Shown: positions 35,501 through 45,605 of the stretch, one piece after another
Position numbering within the stretch: position 1 is the stretch's first letter
How the letters are laid out: each line of letters begins with the position of its first letter
Assembly: GCF_002878395.1 (NCBI RefSeq)
Contig: NC_061122.1
Coordinates: 78,176,240-78,240,239, forward strand
Direction of reading: 5' to 3'
Origin: Capsicum annuum
Lineage: Eukaryota > Streptophyta > Magnoliopsida > Solanales > Solanaceae
DNA: 64,000 bases
The notes under the pieces: generated by a model
Database searches by the model: none
Seen by the model: only the letters and a program-made list of their open reading frames with translations
What the model was told of the DNA's origin: nothing
Position numbers and translations under genes: made by a program

Positions 35501-36254
35501 AATTAAGCTCTTAAGTCACACCCAAGACTCAATCCAAGGTTAGCACACCATTTTAGGGCTTCTAGGTCTCAAGAATACGTGAAAAGTACCCAAAATAAGG
35601 CTGAAAGGGCCTTTAAATACCCATCTCAGATACTTAGGTATGGCTATCACCCCCCATGGATGGTAATTGTACAAGGGCACTCACAGTAACTTGATAGAAA
35701 TCACTATATATTGACCATGATGCCATATATGAGATCACACATGCCTTGGCACTAGCAAACTTGGAAAATTTTCCAAGTTTCCAACAATGCCTTGAGATTC
35801 ATTTAAAATCTAATATATGCAAATAAACTATGTAACTATACTAAATTTGATTCTCCAGACACATTGGTGAACTTGTATTTTCCATCCGAGGTTGTTTCAA
35901 CAAAATGTGGGTCCCATACCTAACTTTCAATTTCTAACTTTCTAACCAATAGGTCGAAATAAACTCGGGTGCATTAGGACCCAAACAAAAGGTCTACCTA
36001 GACTAAATTTGATATTATAGAGTTGTTGGAGTAATCGAAATTTGAATCCAAGGTATTTTTACCAAATTTCTTAACTGGTGTCCATTTGGAACTAGCGAAG
36101 ACTTTTAAATAGGAAATTTACCCTAAAACCAAACCAACTGCCTACTAATCGAGCTATCAATTCTCGAAACTCATAAATGACTTGGGGTAGCTATAAAAAA
36201 GCTTTAATGTCAAAAACAAGCAGAATATGGAATATGACCTGAAGGGTTATTACA
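32562..36254 (-). repeat. N1 5' LTR (3,693 bp)
   Basis: In + coordinates it runs from TGTCATGACCC to GGGTTATTACA. It is collinear with the 3' LTR (23718-27394), including the degenerate GGTATCA array (33940-34070) and AT microsatellites (33840-33860). It is followed by the target-site copy CTGAT. Confidence 0.94.
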
Positions 36255-39200
36255 CTGATAGAACTTGTATATACAATATCAACCAACTACCCAAACTGAT
36301 ATATATGACATGTGAAATTATGAATACACATAATATCTTTACAATGTATACATAGCCGCTAATAGAACCTATGACTATAAAACTATATATATATACATAT
36401 ATATGAAAAAGAATCAGCAAGGCCCCAAATCAACCTGAATCTCACCAACAACCACTAAGTATTATGTGTTATTATTGGGGAGATCTACTAGCTAAGAACC
36501 TATACCTGTAGCATAGAATCAGGCCCCCGTGAGGAAAGTTAGTACTAAGTAATATATTGAATATATGAGGCATGCACTTACCATATGTAAAATAATAGAT
36601 CAATGAATTTAAGTGTCAATACATGAACATATGGGCAAGGACAAAAGAACACCTTCACTTACACTTGTGGAATCATATGCATTGCATTCTTTTTTGTACT
36701 CTTCTTTACCTTATCGTCTTTATAAGCTATGTGATACATATGACTAGATGTTCAGTGGTAAAAATGGATAACCCATTCTATGATTACACTTGTGGGATAC
36801 ATTCCTCATCAATACACAAATTGGGATCGACTCAAGCTAGGCTTTTTTTCCACCCATAATAATAGGATCGACCCATGCTATGTGTTCCTTCCACACATGG
36901 GATACAACTCTAAATCCATGAATTGGGATCAGCGTATGCTAGGCTCTTACCCCTGAGCTACAAGACACATATAAGCATATTTACTTTACATCACTTCTTT
37001 AATCCTTAAGATTGTTCTTTTGGTTGTCATATTGTTTTCTTTAGGAAAACTAACCTTAGTAGGAGAAATGTGATTATAGACTTAAGGCAGTAACAATGAC
37101 TTGGGAATCAACTGCAACACCAATGTAATACTTAGGAGTTTTTGTGACAAAATAAGATTTTGATTGTTGAAATTAAAACACATATCAGGTGGAATTATTT
37201 AACTAGTCAAGGCAAGAGATATGGACTTTGTTCAATGATATGATGGCCAAATACTTAGTAAATGATATCAAATGAATGGGTTATAAGAACATAGGAACTA
37301 ATAAAGTGCATGGATATATTTAGCATTGGAAAAAAACACATTCCAATTAGTTTCATCTAAACTATTTAACGAAATAATGATGGAGTGTGTGAGCTAAAAT
37401 TTTTGAGAAAGACAATGGGTGTAATATCCAATAAAGCAAACATGTAAACATATAAGAGAATAAAGTTTATGATTAGATATAACAATTGAATCAAGTTGGC
37501 ATACAGTAGGTTGATTAAGTGCCCAACAAATGAACATACCTACCATATGTATTCTAGGATCTTATTGACTCAAGTAAAAGAAACATGTGACAAAAGTTTG
37601 TGTTTTAATAATGAAATAGGTTTAAGCCTTGCATGTCAATACTTGGTAGAGTAAGCACACAGATATAGTAATAAACTCATATTGAAGTACTTTAACACAC
37701 TAAGGAGTGGGAACGAGTTCATTAGAAACACTAGTTGATTATCTACTTCCACTATGTATTATTTTTTACCAAGAGAATTTAGAAAGGTTACTTTGTAACA
37801 CATTATGTTGGATTCATGTCAAAGAAACAAAATCAAATTGCCTTACATACCTTGCCGTGCATTTGGATATTACCATGAATTGATCTTTTTCTTTTCAGAT
37901 TACATATCTACAATAAGGCAAGTTGTAAAAATAGTATTATTATATAATCAACATATTTGGGATACTCATACTTACCAACATAGTATTCGGGAAGTAAGCC
38001 CCTGTTTATTAAATCAGGGGTGTTCTTTCAACCCTTTCTCCTCTAATCTCATCTATAAGCCATACAAATTTCTTATAAGGTTATCTGAAAATTCTTTGGC
38101 TTTATGACACATATAAAAACATAACAAAAGCATGTGGGCATTAAGAACATTCAACATCTAATTGGTGGTATACCACCACATCCTTTAACATTTTTATCCT
38201 TTTGAAGGATTCCATAACTTCTCCACCTATCTGAATACCCCTTTTTCCTATGGATAGAAAACATTACCTAAACATCACAATATGACATCCGATATGAATT
38301 CATGGATTACATAGTTATTGGCATGTGAGTATCAATGTTATTACATTTATAATGCTCAAATAATCTCATAATTGAAGAAAAAAGAAGCACTTAATGACTG
38401 TCCTAATATTACTAAATCATCAAACTATTCCCTCCTCCTCCCCAAGATCACACCTTTCAATTCCATATTAGTACAACTATAAAATAGGGTCATCCAACTG
38501 CTCCCATGATAGTACACACAAAACAGCCTAAAAGTCCTAAAATTCATTTTTTGATAATAGGAGAATATTTCCAATCACCACCCTATAAGTTCTAGAAATA
38601 AACAAATACAAAATTTTCCACCAAAATACATATAAGGAGGAAAGAAATAGGGGTAGAACTTTCACTCAAAATTCTAAAAATTTTGTCCTCCTAAATTAGA
38701 TTCTTCAAGACTTTAAACTTTTCATGTTTGAACCAAAGAAGATAATATTCTCTTAGAAGTAAGTAAAATATGAATGTCATGCTTAAAGAAGGATGAGCTA
38801 CACTACACACATAAATAATATGATTTTCATAATATCCCATGATAAAATTAAGTTTAGCAGATGAATTATTCACCTACCTTTAAATTGGAGGAGGGGAAAT
38901 CCTTAAGAACCCTAATAGAATAATGAAGTTATTGATATGATCCTAAACTTGAAGAAGGGGCATGTTAAACCGCTTTTTTTCTCATTTTCAGCGACAACTT
39001 CGTTAAGTAGGTGATGGAACTACTTGGATATCTTTAGCTGGTAAAAATAGTCCAAGTAGGTGATATATCTACTTGGTTTCTTTCTTATTGGATCATATCA
39101 TATTAGGATTTACACAAATTGGTATTTGGCTGGTCATTTAGGACTTAAATAGATTAGGTAATTAGGTGGAAATTGGGCCTTAAATAGATTAAGTGTTGGG

Positions 39201-39499
39201 CTGGTCATCCTTTTTTTACTTTCAGTTTTTGGGGCCTTAAGTAAGACAAATAATATAGGTCTCTATTTGGTCCAATAGTCTAAGTAGGTGATGAACCTTC
39301 TGGTCACCTACTTGCTTAATTAAGTCAAGCAAGCATGTCACTTATTTTTTTTTATATTTTTTAATATCTTAATCCCTCTGCATTAATTTAACACTTAACT
39401 TTAAATTTAATCTCAAATATCTCCTTATTATTTTGAGTTTAATTACTTTTATCAATGCTAAGTTGGTCATGCATGTTTTGAAATGTATAAGATGTTACA
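36255..39499 (-). repeat. E3 5' LTR, main part (3.2 kb)
   Basis: Continuation of 23614-23717 beyond N1. It ends at GATGTTACA (39499), the reverse of an LTR start TGTAACATC. At 36500-36590 it matches the reverse of S1 3800-3900 (CCTGTAGCATAGAATCAGG, then TATTGAATATATGAGGCA). At 36780-36960 it carries the CTAGGC...CCC repeat of S1. At 37985-39499 it is the reverse of the E2 LTR. Total LTR length without N1 is about 3.35 kb. To its right, sequence changes at once to the RT of element A. Confidence 0.85.
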
Positions 39500-40290
39500 G
39501 TCACAAAGTGTGTTTGAAGTTCTTTGAAGAGAAAAATTGTATGCTAATCTTGAAAAATGCTCTTTTGGTGTGAATGAAGTAGTATTATTGGGATTTCTTA
39601 TAAGCTCAAGAGGAGTCGAGGTGGAAAAATCTAAGATATATGCCATCAAGACTTGTCCAACGCCAAAATCTGTTGGTGAATTATGAATCTTCTATGGGTT
39701 AGCAAGTCTGATTCTATTGGAAAAGTATGAAGCTTCTATGGGTTGGCAAGTTTTATGGGCAGTTTGTCAATGGATTTAGTTCCATCATTGCTAACTTGGC
39801 TAAGGTGATCCATAATGAAAAACTTTTTAACTAGGGTGATGAGCAAGCCAATGCATTTGAAGCTTTGAAGTCCATGCTTAGCGTTGTCCCTTGTTGCTAT
39901 TACTCAATTTTCATAAGATATTTGAGATTGAATGTGATGCAAGTAAGGTAGGCATAGGTGTCATCTTAATTAAATATCATGAACCTATAGCCTATTTTAG
40001 TAAAATGCTCAAGGTCACAACTCTAAATTATTCCACTTATGATCTAGAGTTGTACGCCTTAGTTAGAGCATTAGGTAATTAGCACCATTATTTGTGACCC
40101 AAGGAGTTCGTGATAACTGACCATGAATCATTGAAGCATGTCCAGGAATAAGATAAATAAAATAAAAAGAATTCCAAATGGATTGTATTTATAGTGACTT
40201 TCCATTATACAATATAATACAAAAGGGGAAATAAAAATGTGGTAGCCAATGCATTATCTAGGAAATGAGTGCTAATCTCTAAATTGCCTT
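39500..40290 (+). pseudogene. pol: Element A: RT end and RNase H (broken)
   Basis: The plus-strand reading begins abruptly inside RT: KLYANLEKCSFGVNEVVLLG (about 39530-39590), FLISSRGVEVEKSKIYAIK, then TPKSVGEL. After decayed sequence it gives FEIECDASKVGIGVILIKYH (about 39915-39975), PIAYFSKMLKVTTLNYSTYD, LELYALVRALGN, FVITDHESLKHVQE (about 40105-40150) and NKNVVANALSRK (about 40230-40268). These are the RNase H signatures in order. A 44-base local duplication (CTTCTATGGGTT-x-GCAAGT at about 39686 and 39730) breaks the linker. The 5' part of the element is missing, cut at the E3 LTR boundary. Same family as element B (57225-62278). Confidence 0.9.
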
Positions 40291-41468
40291 CTAAGTTGAT
40301 GGGTTTTGAAATTCTAATATCAATGTAACCTAAGAACCCTAAATTTACTCAAATCAACTAAGAATTAAGGGAATATGGTAGGGAAAGGTGGATGAGGGAT
40401 AGTTCTTCTATGCCCTACTACATTTTTGATATTTTCTTGTTTAAAGAAAGTAGGTTGGTTGTTTCATCTAGCTCGTGGAGAGAATTTTTTGTAAGAGAGG
40501 CATATGATGGTGGTAAGATGGGTCGCTTTGGAATTACCAAGAACCTTGGAATCCTAGAGGAACAATTTCATTGGCCCAAAATGATTGTGTGCATATGATT
40601 GTGGAAGTAAAAAATCCCTCCTTCTCCCTTAAGGATTATATGGGTAGCCACTCCCCAATGTCCATGGCTTGACATTTTTATGGATTTTGGTTTGGGTTGG
40701 CCTAGGAAAAGGAGTGGTAGAGATAGTATTTTTGTTATTGTTGATTGATTTTCTAAGATGGTCCATTTTATTACATGTCATAAAAGTAATGATACTTCTA
40801 TTGTGGCTTCTATGTTTATTGAGCATGTTGTCAAAATACATGGAGTTCCTCAGGCCATTGTGAGTGATAGGAGCTCCAATTTCCTTAGTCACATTTTGAG
40901 GTCATTGTGGGATAGGCTTGGCACCAAATTGCTTTTCTCAATGCCTTGCCACCTACAAATTGATAGGAAAATAAATGTGGTATATAGAACCTTGTGTTCT
41001 ATGTTACATACCTTAATAAAAGGAAAAATAGCCTCTTCGGAGGATCACCTACCTTTAGTCAAATATGCTTATAATTTTTTTATCCATTCGATTATTGATA
41101 TGACTCCCTTTGAATGTGCTTATGGTTTTAACTCCCTTACCCCTTTAGATCTCACTTTTTTGTCTTATAAAGTTGTGATAACCTTAGATGGAAAAAAGAG
41201 GGCAAAAACCATGAAAAAGATGAATGAAAAGGTGATAATTTTCTGTGATAAGAAGAATCAAGAGGAGGTCAAGAGAGTAAATAAGGGGTAAAAGTGACTT
41301 GTACTTACACTAGGTGATTGGTTATGGGTGCACCTCTTAAAAATAGGTTTCTAACACAAAGAAAAGCCAGATTGATTCCTTAAGGTAATGATCTATTTAA
41401 AGTTCATGAGAGAATAAACAATAATGCCTACATGATTTTCTTTCCTTTGGAATATCTAGTGCACAATA
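40291..41468 (+). pseudogene. pol: Element A: integrase (broken, third catalytic residue lost)
   Basis: The plus strand shows REAYDGGKMGRFGITKNLGI and EEQFHWPKM (about 40490-40580), the end of the zinc-binding region. The core follows: FMDFGLGWPRKRSGRDSIFV (about 40675-40735), SKMVHFITCHKSNDTSIVAS, HGVPQAIVSDRSSNFLSHI, NVVYRTLCSMLHTLIKGKI and MTPFECAYGFNSLTPLDL (about 41095-41150). The first two catalytic aspartates (MDF, SDR) are kept. The Glu of the usual TEVVNRTL block is Asn (codon 40974-40976). The C-x2-C half of the zinc site is missing. The tail GDWLWVHLL (about 41310-41340) precedes S2. The motifs fit CRM/Reina-type chromoviruses, with lineage unresolved. Confidence 0.9.
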
Positions 41469-41473
41469 CCTTC

Positions 41474-43502
41474 TATCACGACCTAAACTAGGGCCAAGTT
41501 GCGATGTGCATCTCAAGTCCATCGAGGAATAGAGACCGCCCCTAAGCCTATTCCAATATAGCCAAGAACACTTAGCAGTGGATGAATGCCAATATAAAGC
41601 AAGATATGAAAGATAGACTCAAAAGTCTATATAAAAATCAACTTCCAAAACTCTCTATAATACCAAAACCAATACCAAATGACAGCCATAATACCCAAGT
41701 CCCCAGTAGTCCAACAAAGCGTATAACAAAATCGAATACCAGTAAAATTTTTGGACATACTGCAGACCATAGCCAAAATAAATCTAAAATAAAGCCTAAG
41801 GTAGAGGAAACCAAAACATGAAATAAAGTCTTCCGAGGTATGGAAGCTCACCACTTTAAGTTAACTCTCGATCTAACTGCAAAAACTTGATCACTATGCA
41901 TGAAAGGTAGAATTTTGCCAGTTTCTGCATCATGTGGGGATACAGCATCTGAAGACGGTTAGAGGTTGGAGTTCTAGCATGTAACTCAGGGATAAAAGTA
42001 TAAAGTAATGTCATGAACCATCATACAAAAACCATTAAAACCAATGTACAACATCATAAGCAATGCATACATACATAAATACATATATACATACGTATAT
42101 ATATATCACATGCCGGGAAAAGGAATAGGTCTTAGCATGAACTATAAAACATTAATCTCAACTGTGTAGCTCTGTCGTCCTAAGGGCACATATGGGCTAT
42201 ATGGGTTCAGCTCCCCCTACTGAAAGGTCTCCAATGCATGTTAGCTGCACATACCAAAGAAAACCCTAGAAGGCTAATTCCATCCCAAAATATAAAGTGT
42301 GTCTCATGTACATGGGCACATGACCAAACCTCTTATCGGCAAACATGAGTTTCTAGTATCGGTCCCCCCAAGACCTCCACTTTCCAAGGCTTTGCTACAC
42401 AACCTCCTTTAAGACAATATTAAAACTATTTATAGATTCTAAACTATTTACCGAAGAGACTTTTAATTTGTCATTTCTCTTTAGTATTGTCACACCAAAA
42501 TTAGAGCTTTCAAGTATATCCCTTTATACCATATGAAACCATCAAACCAAATTTGACTCCAAGGTTTCCAATTAAACCAAAATTGTGGCCACCCAGGCCT
42601 TTCCAAAATTATTTGAAAACCTAAACCAAACCAATTCATGTTTCATTTACAATTTATGCAATGTAAGGATTCCAAGAATAGTCATACTTTGCAACAAAAT
42701 CATATTCATTATTAATTTCACTAATAGGTTGAGGGTACATGACTTCCAAAACCATATATCAAATCAAAATTATTAAATTAGGGATTAACCATGACCCCTT
42801 AGTTTAATTACCATTCCCATGCATCCCTCAATGTTAAAATTCATAAATAAAGTAGAATTATTGCATAATAAACCATAGAAAAAACATTTAAACCAATCAT
42901 ATTCAAACCCTCAACCCATAGTTCAAAACCCATTATAGAAACAATAAATAATAACTAATTTCATTCCACTAATAAATACAAGTATAAGGAAATAGATACA
43001 TGCCTTAATTGCTAAGAATGTTGAAGAAAAGAACACCCTTAGAACCCTAGATGATCACTTTCTTTAACCCTTACCTTGAGTTGAAAAGGGGATTTTAAGG
43101 GAGGATGTTTTAGAGTGAATAATGACCTTCGTATAATGAAAACTGATAGAAATAGGTCCTTATAGTGATTAAAAATCTATATAGGTGAAGGACCTTACTA
43201 CCCCTCTTTGCTATTTAACTAAGCAAATAACCACAAAATAACTTAGGTTTGGGTCGTGTACCTCATCATAGAGGCTATCCTCTATGACACGGACCCATCA
43301 TGGTGAGTACCTTATGTGTCACAAGGCTATTGTAGAGGTTTACTACCTCCACAACCCAAAACTGCCCCAAACCCCACCTAAAAATTCCAAAACTCTTTTG
43401 GGTTACCCTTTTAACATCCCCAAACATAATTTGAGTCAAAAATCCATATTTAAACCATGAGAAAACTAAAAATGAAATGCAAAAAATTTTGAGGGTATTA
43501 CA
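41474..43502 (-). mobile_element. Solo LTR S2 (2,029 bp) inside element A
   Basis: In + coordinates it starts TATCACGACC (from TGTCACGACC, one change) and ends GAGGGTATTACA. Flanks CCTTC (41469-41473) and CCTTT (43503-43507) form a 5-bp TSD with one mismatch. It splits the integrase tail of A: the reading before is the GDW-type tail and after is NVCNLSLFE, as expected in an uninterrupted protein. No coding domain, PBS or PPT inside. Orientation minus is inferred from the TGTCACGACC-type LTR end on the left. Confidence 0.9.
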
Positions 43503-43507
43503 CCTTT

Positions 43508-43720
43508 AATGTGTGCAACCTTTCACTCTTTGAAATGATAGAAGATGATCACCTCTTAAATTTGAGATCAAATTCTTCTCAAGATAGAAAGGATGATACA
43601 ATCTGGATTAGCTCAAAGACTTTTACTAGGACCCAATACTGGGAAATTCAAATTATCCAAGGATTATTCATGAAGGGAGAGGTACTTGAAGGCATGTCTT
43701 ACCATCAAAATGGTGTTATG
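43508..43720 (+). pseudogene. pol: Element A: Pol C-terminus
   Basis: Open from 43511: NVCNLSLFEMIEDDHLLNLR, SNSSQDRKDD, then KTFTRTQYWEIQIIQGLFMK. This corresponds to the C-terminal tail of CRM/Reina-type Pol (NVADLSPF..., LRTN-x-F-Q-E-G-E-DD, then P-x-TRS-x-A-x-E-x-Q). It is the continuation of 41468 beyond S2 and ends at the LTR start. The related segment in element B is at 57225-57352. Confidence 0.82.
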
Positions 43721-44320
43721 TGATGGTGATTGTACCTACATTAGATCAAGGGTCGTAAAAGCCCCTTAGAAGGTACATGCTCCCAAGGTGTTCTAGATAT
43801 GCCTTGGACCTTCTTTAGTAGATCTAAATTAGGTCAAAATAGTCTCTAATACACTAAGGATCCACTTGGAGTGCGTCCCAACTTCCCCCAAATCTTTCCC
43901 AAGCAAATGGTATGGGTCATTTCTTACAAAGGGGTCACTTTTGGGCCCCAAAAGTGTAATAGATAGCCTAATTCTATAAATACTTCAGACCTAGGTTATT
44001 TTCTTAATTTTGATTTATTATTGATGAACCCTTCTCCTTTGAGAGAGAGAGTTGGTGAAATTTTGTTGAATCTTTATTTAAAACTATGGAATTTATAGGG
44101 CGATCATCTCCCACTTGGTCACCATAGGAGTTAGTTCTTATTTGAGGATTGTAGTTATGGGTATTATGGTTTAAAATATCCTTCTATGCTTGGGTATTAC
44201 GGTATAATATATCCTTTTATTCTTAATTCATTCTTTTTATTTTTGTCTAACTAATTTCTATCTTGATTATCCTTTTACTTTTTATGTCCATTTCTAATTT
44301 TCACAGTTTGATCTTTATCA
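43721..44320 (+). repeat. Element A 3' LTR (600 bp)
   Basis: Starts TGATGGTGATTG and ends GATCTTTATCA. It matches the LTR at 57353-57928 over its whole length, for example CCTAGGTTATTTTCT and CTATAAATACTT, the latter a TATA-like box near 43975 (57625 in B). It is bounded on the left by the Pol tail. No PBS follows, consistent with a 3' LTR. Confidence 0.87.
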
Positions 44321-44456
44321 GCTTTGTAAGCAAGTGCATGTCACTAAGAAGGACCGTGATACCATAGAGGAGTCGACATGCCATATAACCCTAAATGATA
44401 GAATTACTTGGGTAGGAAAAAAGGAGATAGAAATGGTAGAGGAGGGTGAGAGTATT
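44321..44456. other. Short unassigned spacer
   Basis: 136 bases between the A LTR and the F repeats. No feature seen. Confidence 0.3.
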
Positions 44457-45605
44457 TGTAACACCCTAATTTGATGAACCGGTAATGCTACATGGTGCTT
44501 ATGACCCCGAAAGATCACAAGTTAACCCATGACTGATATTTGTACCTGTATACCGCATAAAATACTGAATAATATGGAATTATGCACTGAAAGACCATAA
44601 GGTTCAATACTGAACATAACATGGATAAGATAACATCTGGGGGTAATACAATACCCAAACAACGCTGTCAACACTAAAGTCTGAAACATAATAGTCTACA
44701 TCCAGACTGAAAGCCTTTATTGTCTGAATAAACTAAATAAAGAGCTGATAGGACATGTCCCCAACTAACTCTAACTAATAACTAATCAATTAAATAGTAG
44801 AGAAATAATAATGTCCTCGAAGGATAAGGACTCACTTCTATTTTGACTTCTGAGACTGGAATTTATTGCTGATCGGGAACTCGTGTCTCTAAACCTATGG
44901 TGTAACATAAAAAGAAGGCACTATAGTGCAAATGCATCAGTATAATGGAATGTATTGAGTATACATATGAGGTAGGCTAATACAAGGGTTAACATTCATT
45001 AATAATGATAGCTGACTATCTAACATGAATGCGACAATGCATATATAAAAACATAACTCTGACTGATACGGTGATATCATGATTACTAAATCTGAATACT
45101 GATGACATGACATACTAATAACTGATATAACTGATAGCATAAATAGTTGTATCTGAATGTAACTGATAACATAGGTGACTGTATCTGATAGTCCTGAATC
45201 TGATGGAGCTATCTGAGTTTCTTACTGTATCTGAGTCGACTGTATCTATCAGTCTTAAATCTAAAGAACTATATGAGTTCTTTTACTGAGATTGGTACTG
45301 AAATTGTAGGAGGTATTATTTAATCGACATGCCTCTGATACACTATTATGGCTGAGTTGGGGTCCAATCTGTAACCCTAATTGGAAGGGTGTCAATACCA
45401 CACCACTGGTAACGACAAGTTATGGGTGACCCTTCTCTGATAGTGTCCCTAAAAGAGAATAGTGGTGCCCTTATTTTGACAGTTCTTATCCACCTCATAT
45501 ACCCTCATCGGATAGTGTTGATATCTAAACCTATGTTGGCTATATATTTTGGGAATGAAAGGATGACTTCTAAGGGTCACACCCTCATTTGATAGTTTCT
45601 TGGGT
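44457..45605 (-). repeat. Truncated LTR F1 (minus orientation)
   Basis: Starts TGTAACACCCTAATTTG, the reverse of an LTR 3' end. It matches the reverse complement of about 46790-47906 in order: CCCCGAAAGATCAC and CATGACTG near the end, GGACTCAC at 44828, AACCCTAATTGGAAGGGTGT at 45374, and CTAAGGGTCACACCCTC at 45570. Similarity stops at about 45605, so the 5' part of this LTR is absent. Confidence 0.82.

Larger units (their letters stand above)
23718..36254 (-). mobile_element. Complete Ty3/gypsy element N1 (12.5 kb), nested in E3 LTR
   Basis: Both LTRs are present (23718-27394 and 32562-36254, about 3.68 kb each), with decayed PBS, gag, PR, RT, RH, INT and PPT on the minus strand. Target-site copies TTGAT (23713-23717) and CTGAT (36255-36259) differ by one base. 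LTR divergence is high: I count about 15 differences in 109 aligned bases (24257 onward against 33076 onward), so the insertion is old. The polyprotein has many stops. It interrupts the E3 LTR, whose two halves flank it. The domain order PR-RT-RH-INT makes it Ty3/gypsy. The GVMRFGRKGKL and EEAT tail suggests a Del/Tekay-like chromovirus. Confidence 0.95.

Noticed and set aside
43975..43990. TATA-like box as a host promoter
   Set aside because: Same sequence at the same place in LTR B, so it belongs to the LTR and not to a host gene.
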